Assembly (NCBI GenBank): GCA_018398585.1
Contig: JAGTTD010000022.1
Coordinates: forward strand, 9,587,501 to 9,651,500
Direction of reading: 5' to 3'
Source of the DNA: Simmondsia chinensis
Lineage: Eukaryota > Streptophyta > Magnoliopsida > Caryophyllales > Simmondsiaceae
DNA length: 64,000 bases
The notes beneath the pieces are model-generated. The model made no database searches and had not been told where the DNA came from. It saw only the letters and a program-made list of their open reading frames with translations. Below, piece by piece: positions 56,253 through 64,000 of this stretch. The position numbers and the translations under genes are program-made. Each line of letters opens with the position of its first letter. Within the stretch, counting starts at the first letter, position 1.

Positions 56253-57180
56253 TTAACCTACATATGAAGCATCTGTTTCTACTATGAGAAACACTTTTAG
56301 ATTTGGAAGGGCTAGACATCGGTGATTTTTGACTCTTTGTTTTAAGGTTTGAACTATTTTATTATGGTCCTTTGTCCAGGGAGGAGGATTTTTTTGAAGC
56401 CTTTGGTATAATAGTTGAAACATATTGCAAAGGTTGGGGAAGAAATCGACAACATAATTTAAACATCCCAAAAATCTTTGTAATTGAGTTTTGCCTTTTA
56501 ATTCAGTTGAAAATTTGTTAGCAAACTCTATTGCTCTTGCAATAGGTTTTATGGTTTCTTGAAAAATGTTATGTCCTAAAAATCTAACTTTGGTTTTAAA
56601 TAATTTCATCTTTGGAGCTGAAATGACTAAACCATTTCTTTTGATTGTGTTTAAAAGAACATTTAAATGTTTGAAATGTTGATCAACATTTTTTGAGAAA
56701 ACTAAGATATTATCAATGTAAACAATAATAAAATTTGTATATTGAGTAAAAATGTCATTCATAATATTTTGAAATTATGATGGAGCATTTTTGAGTCTAA
56801 ATGGCACCACATTCCATTCGTAGTGCCCAAATGGGATTGTGAGTGCAGTTTTGTAACGCTCTTTTTTTGTCAATTTGAATTTGCCAAAAACCATTTAAAT
56901 CAAATTTTGAAAATATATTTGCGTCATGTAACCTATTTAGTAGGTCTCTTTTGTTTCGAATTGGATATCTTATCAATTGAAGAACTTTGTTCAGTGGTTT
57001 GTAATTGATGACTAACCTTGGGACTCCTCTTCCTAGTTCCGCTTGTTTGTTAACATAAAATGCAGAACACTCCAAGGAGATTTTGATGGCCTCATTAAAT
57101 TTTTGTCTAAAAGCATTTGGATTTCGTTTTTGTAATGTTCTAATAATTCCTTGTTCATTTGAATATGTTTGGCTTTAGTT
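56253..57180 (-). pseudogene. Pararetrovirus reverse transcriptase
   Basis: 57075-56797 holds the N-terminal RT part (PRLVINYKPLN, then IFSKFDLNGFWQIQI). A short break at 56790-56763 removes the phase through the F-G-L block. 56762-56253 has the catalytic motif and the thumb region with TQLQRFLGCLNYV. The catalytic Y-x-D-D reads YIDN, so the second Asp is lost. This RT would have copied pregenomic RNA into virion DNA. The mutation and the frame breaks rule out activity. Confidence 0.88.
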
Positions 57181-57800
57181 GGAATATTTCTTTCATTAAA
57201 ACCTTTTTCATAAGGTAATTGAATTATATGCTTTATCCTTTTCCAAAATGCATTAGGAAGATCAGAGCATACTTCTTTAATTATTTTGTTGTTTAATTGA
57301 GTTATATTTTCATTTGACTGGACTAATTGTTTTTCAATCCTTTGATATTCTATAAACTGTTGAAGATACTGAATATGAGTTTTCTTGTTGCTTATTAGGT
57401 TTATTTGTTTGAATATTGTTGAATGTAAGAGATTTAGACCTCTTTGTTGAGTCGGGTTTAGGAATTGAAATGTTACTTAGGAGTCCATAACTTTAGTATG
57501 AATTCCTTCTTTTGCAACCGTAAAAGGATATATTTGCCTTGTAAAAGGGGTTCCTAATATAATTTGTTCATTTTTTACTAAAATAAATGGTGTTTTGAAA
57601 CAAATGCCATTTTTGCAAATATAAGAATTTGAGAGGTTATATTCGATATTCATTTTATCTCCACTAGCTGTGTGAAGACTTTCTAATATTTTAATGGAAT
57701 GGGTCTTTCTTGGATACAATTAAGATCTGCTGCTGAGTCTAACAAGGCTTGAGTTTGAATTTTATGGTCTTTTGAAATATGAAGAGTTATATAGATATAC
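57181..57800 (-). pseudogene. Pararetrovirus aspartic protease
   Basis: The minus strand near 57750-57720 reads LLDSAADLN, the D-S-A active-site form. The ORF 57719-57477 continues the protease fold (KMNIEYNLSNSYICKNG, IILGTPFTRQIYPF). A frameshift lies between the active site and this ORF, and a stop at 57477 precedes the linker to RT. Confidence 0.78.
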
Positions 57801-59700
57801 CATTTTTGATACACTATTCTTTCGATTATTTGAAGGAATTTGTCATTTGAGATTGGTTCATCTAGTATTTGAATGTTTTCTAATTGTGTTTCTATTGGAT
57901 TTTCTGATGAGGTACTTGTTTTAGATTCTATATATGATAATCTCGATTCTAATTGTAAAATTTTTTATTCTAAGAGATATAATTTTGATCTGGTTTCTAA
58001 ATTTTGATACTGTATTGTTATTAATTCCATTTGTAATTGTTTTATTTGTCCTTTAGATCATTGATTTCTCCTTGTAAATCTCAAGTTAAAATTTGTCTGA
58101 ATACATTTGGTGCGGGGTATTTTTTAAATATTTATTCCAAAGATTTGGGTTCCTTAGGTCGAGTTATCTCTTGTAATTTGAATATAATTTCTTTTAATTA
58201 AAAAAGATAATCTTTTCTTTTTTCTTGATCAAGAATTTTTTCTACTATATCTAGAAGGTCATCTTTGTTTGCTTTTGGTAATATGTTAATTGTTTTGATT
58301 TTGCAGGGACATAAATCTTCACTTGATTCAGATGCTGTGTCTTCATTGGTTGTATCTTCTTGAATTTCAAATATGCGGTCTTCATTGTTTGAGCTTGAAT
58401 CGGAAAGAAATAAATTCATTAATTTATTTATTTTTTAAATCTTCATGTTCTATTTGATTTATTTTTTCTTTCATTTTGCATTCATTTCGGTAATGTCCAT
58501 GTTTTTTGCATTTGAAGCATATCAGAATTTTGTTTGATTTTTTCTTTGAATATTCTCTTCTGTTTTTGTAATATTGAGGTGGTGATGGTTGTTCATATTT
58601 ATTTTGTCTTTTCTTTCTGTAAGACTTAAAATATTGTTGAAATGTTTTCTTTTTATGCCGTTTTGAAGAATATTTGAAATTATGAATTCCATATTGGGCA
58701 CAGAAAGAACCTAATTCTTTTCTTGTTTGTACCTTTTTGAGATTGTTATGAAGTTTTTGTTCTTGATATAATTGTAATGCTTCTTTTTTGATAAAAGCAA
58801 ATAATTGTCCATAGGTTATGTTATACTATGGAATTGTTTGAGTTTCACAAACATCCTAAATTTTGGTCATTATCCTTTCAGCAAATAATTTTGGAAGTCC
58901 AGTAACAAATCTTTCTTTCCAAAATGGTTGATTTCCATCATCTCTTTTAAGTACATGAGTTAAAAACATATCTTTGTACTATTGAAAATCTTATAAAGAT
59001 AGACATCTTAAATTAGTTAAAAACAACTTTGTTGATTCTCTTTCTTCAGTTGTGCTGCCAAGAAAGGCAACATTTGTTGACCAAATTAATATTTCTACAG
59101 TGTCTTCTATTACTTCTTCAATGTAAGGTGAATTGACATCATTAACATTAAGTTGTCTTCTTTCTATATGGGTATGATTGAGTATTAATTCTATTTCATG
59201 GAGTTGTGAAGTTCTTGACCACTATGATTGAAGTTGTCCTGAGAATCCACAAACAATTAATCTGGTTGCTATATGGTTTGTACATGTGGATTGAATATTT
59301 CGTATGCTGTTGATGCCATTGCCATTTGTTGTAGAGTATTTTTTATTTCATATTTAGGTTTTTCGTCTATATTCCAGTCATGGATATCATTTCCATTAAA
59401 TGATGCAGAGGTAAATTGATTTCTTCTTCAAATTGTACATCAGGGGGAGTTGGCCTTGGATAATAATTTCTTGTAGGTTGAATTTTTCAATTATTCTTTA
59501 TTCTATTTATTGATGATTCAAGGTTTTTAATTGTATTGGTGTTAAATTGTTCTTTTGTTTTTTGAATCTCTATTACACTTAGGGATATTGATTAGGGTTC
59601 TTCATTGGTGTCTTCATTTTCTCCTTTTGAAATAGTTTGGATTGTGGTATTACTAGTTGTTGGGTTGTCTGTTAATTTGAGTTTTTTTGGTGATTCTTTC
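57801..59700 (-). pseudogene. Pararetrovirus coat protein region
   Basis: A highly broken stretch with a CCHC finger at 58519-58478 (CFKCKKHGHYRNEC), the RNA-binding knuckle of caulimovirid coat proteins. It is followed by a short acidic ORF (58419-58198). Upstream pieces of the coat core occur in all three frames with many stops. The finger keeps all four ligands. Confidence 0.72.
58478..58519 (-). other. CCHC zinc finger of the pararetrovirus coat protein
   Basis: Cys-x2-Cys-x4-His-x4-Cys spacing, followed by a Lys-rich segment. This is the diagnostic nucleic-acid-binding motif. Confidence 0.85.
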
Positions 59701-59762
59701 AATGATATCATCATTAGAATTCTGTGAATTTTTTACTTTTATTTGTTCTTTATCTTTTTGAA

Positions 59763-60686
59763 TTAAATAAAATGGTTGGAATGAGGGTTGTCGAATACCT
59801 TAAAAAAATGGGTTTGTCTGTGATTGTGGAGTTGGAAAGCTTTGTTAATAGGATAGCTTTGGGGTATTTGAGGTATTGGTTGAGGGATAGTGTAATTTTG
59901 ATATGTTGGTTGAGTCATTGATTGGACTATTGGAGATTGTTCCATTTTTTGTTTATCCTTGTTGTTTATTGTATTATTATGTATTGAATTTAATTGTTCC
60001 GATATCATTTTGAGATTTAAAACTTGAAAATTATTTTGTTTATAAATTTTATTTATATCTTTGATTGTAGGTGGTGAATCTTCTTTTTCATCTCTTCCCC
60101 CACAGAATGGAGTAGCTATGATTTCTTGATTTTGAACATTAATAATTAAAGTTTTTGTTGGAGGATGTATAGTTTCTCTAATTTTGATCGTTGATTCCTT
60201 TGTAAAAGTTTGGAAAAACCAATGTCTTTGAATCTTATTATGATTAGATTCAAATTCATTGCTTAAAAATTCTTTATTTACTGTAAAATCTTTTGTCAAA
60301 ACATTTATTGAGGGAGGTCTCATTTGAGAAGCTATTGGAGAACTTGGGTTTGAAACTGATTCATTTTAGAAAACTAGTCCGGCAAGAGGAGAGTTAAAAC
60401 ATATTCTTCTAAATCTGGAAGTAAAAGTATTTTGAAAATCTTCTTCTTTATTATATGGAAAAGATGAAGTTGATTGTGTTGAAGATTCACTATAGGAAGG
60501 CTGTGAAATAATTGTTTGTTTTCCTGATTTGAACTTAGTGGTAATTTTATCATCTGGTTCTTCAGTAATTCGTTGAACTTTTCTTTTTGCAATATTTCTT
60601 GGAGGTTGAGGGTTTTCAATCCTCCAAATAGCTGGAATGGTTATTTCATTCCATTTGAGATGCTTTGGGCGTAAAGGTTGAAGCAT
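59763..60686 (-). pseudogene. Pararetrovirus region between movement and coat proteins
   Basis: Frames 60686-60366 and 60323-59763 are separated by a stop. The first has a Ser/Thr/Gln-rich segment, and its start (about 60686-60600, ending near KWNEITIPAIWRIENPQPP) resembles the C-terminal part of the movement protein. The second is rich in Asn, Gln and Ile and is probably disordered. No catalytic motif. Confidence 0.6.
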
Positions 60687-60689
60687 GTT

Positions 60690-61366
60690 CAGCCTGAACC
60701 TTAAGCAGTAAAGTTTCTCCAGGAGGAGATTGTTTGAGACATTTTAGGTTAAGATGGCTTCATAAAAGCCTGAAATAAATTTTGTAAATGAGAATAAAGT
60801 TTTTTCTATTCTCTTTAATATTAACAATTGGCAAATGAATATCTAACATTAAAGTATCCAAAATTGTCGGATCTCTAAGAGTAACTGAAAAGTTTTGATG
60901 GCAATTGAAATAAATTGGTATATTGTGTATATTTGTTTAGACAATTGCCAGTAAAGATTCTTCATAATTTAAATATGTTGAATCTATAAGAGCTAACATA
61001 ACCGGTTGATTATGTCCTGTCCTTGTTAAAGTATTGATAGCTATTTGAACTAAACCATAGTGTATATAATGATAACCTTTTGCTACATATTTTTGAATGG
61101 ATAAGTTTGAAAGTAATTGAACTATTTGGGTTTTTTGATCAATGGTCATTGATTGTTCATGTGTTTTGCATGAAAAAGCCATTTTAATCAAAAGTTCCAA
61201 TTTGATAAATTGATTCTAAATCTTCATTTGGAATGCTCCAGTTAACAAAATCTTTTGGGTTTGTAATTTCTTTTGAAACTTCTTTTGAATTAACTCTGTT
61301 TAAACTAGTATTAGGTTGTTTTGAAAACATCTTTCTAAAAGGTCCAACAATTCTAAAACTTGACAT
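60690..61366 (-). pseudogene. Pararetrovirus movement protein
   Basis: ATG 61366 (MSSFRIVGP) opens the first frame after the primer site. A frameshift near 61195 moves to the frame 61200-60937. That frame contains the LIKMAFS, KGYHYIHYGLVQIAI and VMLALIDSTYLNYEESLLAIV segments of the 30K-type movement protein of Caulimoviridae. A stop at 60937 interrupts an otherwise readable continuation. Movement proteins open plasmodesmata for cell-to-cell spread. This copy is broken. Confidence 0.8.
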
Positions 61367-61659
61367 GGTTACGGCCTCATTTGTTTGGGTTCAACAGTTA
61401 CCTAACAGTCCTACTATTTAACACTGTTGAGAACGGATGTACTATTTGACACTGTTGAGAACGGGAACACCAATGACACAGTAACAGGAGCACCCAGGGG
61501 GAATACCTTCCACACGGCTTACCTTTGAAATATCCGGGCTTACCAACGCTACACTACCGGCTTACCAACGCTCCTAATAAGTGATTTAATGACAAAGCGT
61601 CCCTAATAAGTGCTTAACAATATTTCCGTGAAATTACTGCTGAAAACACCTTAAACTTG

Positions 61660-61672
61660 TCTCTGATACCAC
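61660..61672 (-). promoter_or_regulatory. tRNA-Met primer site of the pararetrovirus
   Basis: The minus strand reads TGGTATCAGAGAC, complementary to initiator tRNA-Met. In Caulimoviridae this site marks nucleotide 1 of the genome and lies in the leader upstream of the first large ORF, as here (about 300 bases before ATG 61366). Confidence 0.85.
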
Positions 61673-61679
61673 AAAGGGG

Positions 61680-62224
61680 GTAGGGTCGGCGGACACAGAC
61701 AGAAGAAGATGAGAAAGATGGAATTCAATAATTGAAAAGTTTAAACATAGGTTGAGTACAAAACACTAATTGAAAATACAAACATAAAATTGAAATACAA
61801 ATAAAACTTACAAATTGAATATGGAGGATTGGAGTGCAACACTTGGAAATAAAATTACAAAATAAAACTTTGATACTAAAACTCGCTCTCGCATTGTTTT
61901 GTATCTTGATAAATTATTTTTCGTTCTACCTTTGAATGAAGTCGGTCCATCCCATTTATAGATGAAGCAGCACCCCGGAATTGAATTGAAGTCCGTAACC
62001 CTGGAATTGAAATTCAGAATTTGAAATCCGAACAGTAACCATCAATAATTTGAACTTTGATTAGTATCCAGCACATGTCTTTTGTCCTTATTTCCAATTA
62101 TTGAGCATTACTATGCACCTTTGAATTTTGCTTCTGTCCTGTATTGAATTATTGAGCTGTACTGTGCATCATTTGTCTTTAGTCCTTGTCCTTGTTTCGT
62201 TGAATTGTTCAGTGTAAGAAATCA
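61680..62224 (-). promoter_or_regulatory. Pararetrovirus intergenic region and promoter
   Basis: 545 bases without an ORF on the minus strand. A TATA box (CTATAAATGGG, 61962-61952) is followed by a leader of about 590 bases to the first ORF, a usual caulimovirid layout. Confidence 0.65.
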
Positions 62225-62443
62225 TCAGAATAGATTAAACGGATCATTTTGACTGGAACTGACTTCTTCATCATCATCATCAAAGGAAGAATTTTGGATT
62301 TGCTGAAAGAGCTGAGTTAGGAGTTCCTTTGAGATTTTGGATTTGGATTTTGAAGAAGAGTTTGGTAGTGAGGTTTTTTGAGGATGAGATTTTGAAGGGG
62401 TTTTTAGAATTCCTGGAGAATTTTGATTGGATATTACAATCAC
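62225..62443 (-). pseudogene. 3' end of the ORF preceding the pararetrovirus intergenic region
   Basis: A Ser/Lys-rich frame with an acidic end (FDDDDEEVSSSQND) stops at 62225, just before the intergenic region. It is cut upstream by the LINE at 62444. In a circular genome the last ORF ends here, so this may be the terminal part of a downstream ORF of the same virus, from a tandem or circularly permuted copy. It resembles no family that I can name. Confidence 0.5.
62435..62443. repeat. LINE target-site duplication, left copy
   Basis: TACAATCAC recurs at 63967-63975, directly after the LINE A tail. Nine bases is a typical L1-type duplication. Confidence 0.85.
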
Positions 62444-63966
62444 TACGAGGCTTCAGTTCATGGACTGCAAGCCTTTATTAGATTGCATCCTAGCACGCAT
62501 TCAGCTCTGGACATCTCGTTCTTTATCTTATGCTGGCCGTTTGCAGCTCATCCGATCAGTTCTGTTTTCTATTCAAGTCTTCTAGTCATCTGTCTTCATC
62601 CTTCCGAAGCTAATGATCCAGAAGATTGAGTCGACTCTTGCTGCCTTCCTGTGGAAGGGCACTTCTTTGGGCCCGGGCGGGGCCAAAGTGACCTGGTCGC
62701 ATCTCTATTATCCCCGTCAGGAGGGTGGTCTTGGGATTCGACGTTTGCGCGAGTGGAACCAGGCTTCTCTCATGAAGCATATCTGGGTTCTACTCACTGA
62801 TCGTGATTCTCTATGGCCTCGGTGGATCCATGCCAACCGAATCCAGGGGAAGTCTTTCTGGGATATTCAGCCTCGAGGCTCGATTCCATGGTCATGGAGG
62901 AGCATCCTGGATGTTAGGTTGTTGTGTGCCGAGGCCTTTCGGCACATTATTGGTGACGGAAGTGCTACAGCGCTGTGGTTTGACTACTGGTTGCCGTGCG
63001 GACATTTAGAGGGGTTGTTTACATTCCACCGCCTTCACTCCACTGGTCATCGCCTGGGCTCTCATGTTTCTGACATTATTTAGGGTGATCAGTGGTGCTT
63101 CCCACAGGATATCGCTGAGCTGCTACTTATCTGGGATTCTGTCGACTTCAGGCCCCGACCAGGGGTAGCTGATAGCGTGCGGTGGATGGGTGACCCGTCT
63201 GGGGTCTTCTCCACTAGTTCAGCTTGGGAGATGATCCGTAGCCGGAGGGAAGAGGACTCCAACCACCATCTCCTCTGGTTCAAGCTGCATATACCGAGGC
63301 ACTCCTTCATTCTCTGGCTTACATCTTGTGAGCGGCTTTGAATGTTTGACAGACTGCTGAGACATCGTGTGTAGGATGTTCGAGTTACGTGTGTGTTGTG
63401 TGGGTCGGATGATGAGTCGCACAGCCATCTCTTCTTCAGCTGCAGCTTCTCTGCTACTGTCTGGTCTAGGGTGTCTTCTCGCACCTCTTTCGCCTGGCCT
63501 TTGCTTCCTTGGCATGAGCTGGTTCAGTGGGCTGCTTCCAGGCTTCGTGGTCGCGGGGTTGATCGAATCCTAGCCCGTTTTTGTCTTTCAGTGACGGTTT
63601 ACATCCTCTGGTACGAGCGTAACCTGAGGATCCAGCGCTCCCAGTCCAAGCCTTCTGCAGTTGTCACTGAGGAGATCACAGGATTGGTTCGTAGCCGTCT
63701 CATTGCTGCTCCTACGCTTCGCGGTGCCCATTGTCACTCACAGCTCTTGCTGGAGTGGGGGATTGAGCGCTAGCTTTGTTTCCGCATTTTTACTTTATTC
63801 TTTTTGTTTGGCCGGGTTGGCTTTGTTTTCGTTGTTTTGGTTTCTTTCTTTGGATTAATTCTTGATGTAGGCCTTGGGCCTTGGCTTGGGGTATGCCCCT
63901 CGTAGACTTGTACATATATTATTTCATATATAATATTTTTACACTGACTTACCAAAAAAAAAAAAG
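62444..63966 (+). mobile_element. 5'-truncated L1-type LINE
   Basis: It starts inside ORF2 and ends in a 3' untranslated region of about 190 bases plus an A tail (63953-63965). Target duplications of 9 bp flank it. Truncation at the 5' end and the A tail are the hallmarks of target-primed reverse transcription. It is inserted in the opposite strand orientation to the pararetrovirus that it splits. Higher G+C than the surrounding DNA suggests a younger or different origin. Confidence 0.9.
62450..63773 (+). pseudogene. LINE ORF2 C-terminal part (RT end and zf-RVT)
   Basis: The first 170 bases encode the end of RT (ARIQLWTSRSLSYAGRLQLI). ORF 62613-63083 has LAAFLWKGTSLGPGGAKVTW, the QEGGLGIRRLREWNQASLMK block and FWDIQPRGSIPWSWRSIL, all typical of plant L1-type ORF2. 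A stop at 63081 and others near 63340 and 63375 break the frame before the zf-RVT region (CVLCGSDDESHSHLFFSC). The last ORF ends at 63773. The endonuclease and RT catalytic domain are lost with the 5' truncation. Confidence 0.88.
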
Positions 63967-64000
63967 TACAATCACGCTCAAGGATGTATTTTTCCTACTG
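63967..64000 (-). other. LINE target duplication (right copy) and continuation of the pararetrovirus
   Basis: TACAATCAC (63967-63975) is the second target copy. The remaining 25 bases lie beyond the LINE and should be the upstream part of the minus-strand ORF that ends at 62225. The pararetrovirus copy therefore runs off the window. Confidence 0.6.

Larger units (their letters stand above)
55929..62443 (-). mobile_element. Endogenous pararetrovirus (Caulimoviridae), degenerate
   Basis: On the minus strand, from right to left: end of an upstream ORF (62443-62225), intergenic region with promoter (62224-61680), tRNA-Met site, movement protein, coat protein region with CCHC finger, aspartic protease, RT and RNase H. 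No integrase is present and there are no LTRs. This order is that of Caulimoviridae, and the single long frame resembles florendovirus- or petuvirus-like endogenous copies. The genus is not resolved. Stops and frameshifts are dense and the RT motif is mutated, so it is a non-functional fossil. An Athila LTR cuts its left end and a LINE its right part. Confidence 0.85.

Noticed and set aside
59724..59921. Plus-strand ORF with hydrophobic segments
   Set aside because: Shadow of the minus-strand pararetrovirus frame in low-complexity, T-rich sequence.
63089..63515. Minus-strand ORFs in the LINE region
   Set aside because: Shadows of LINE ORF2, which is clearly encoded on the plus strand.

Overview
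The window is plant nuclear DNA made almost entirely of transposable elements, many nested in one another. I found no intact single-copy host gene, tRNA, rRNA or CRISPR array. The evidence for a flowering plant is a chromovirus, two Tat-lineage elements, an Athila-lineage element, an endogenous pararetrovirus (Caulimoviridae), a plant L1-type LINE and non-autonomous LTR elements primed from initiator tRNA-Met. Almost every coding region carries stops, frameshifts or deletions, as expected of a pericentromeric or intergenic retroelement graveyard. The species cannot be named from this.

Layout. 1-3705: non-coding, with a minus-strand Ty3/gypsy integrase remnant (about 1290-1700) and a 39-base poly-C run. 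3706-11887: a chromovirus with a truncated right LTR. Its gag is split by a complete 2.7-kb non-autonomous LTR element (4587-7287, TSD GCATC). About 12460-20100: a decayed Tat-lineage element with repetitive LTR, gag, PR, RT/RNase H, second RNase H, integrase and two tandem arrays in its 3' untranslated part. 21826-29660, minus strand: a large non-autonomous LTR element whose roughly 945-codon ORF is not gag-pol and is internally duplicated. A gag-only element (23906-27709, plus strand) sits inside that ORF. 29760-32168, minus strand: the 5' LTR, primer site and degenerate ORFs of a second, related non-autonomous element. 32169-35100: no genes, one 49-bp tandem array.

35101-48075: a complete 13-kb Tat-lineage element with both LTRs and TSD GTAAT. 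Besides gag-pol it carries on the opposite strand a spliced coiled-coil ORF of the gypsy-type-transposon family, two hairpin-containing tandem arrays and, next to the 3' LTR, a roughly 405-codon F-box-like gene that looks captured from the host. About 48300-55928: a 5'-truncated Athila-lineage element with a 1.4-kb 3' LTR and a possible SINE. 55929-62443, minus strand: a decayed endogenous pararetrovirus (promoter, tRNA-Met site, movement protein, coat zinc finger, protease, RT, RNase H) continuing past the right edge. A 5'-truncated LINE (62444-63966, 9-bp TSD) interrupts it.

The points most worth a second look are the antisense F-box gene, the spliced antisense ORF, the non-gag-pol ORF on the minus strand at 22.5-29.1 kb, and tandem arrays whose units form stem-loops, one with an apparent compensatory base-pair change.
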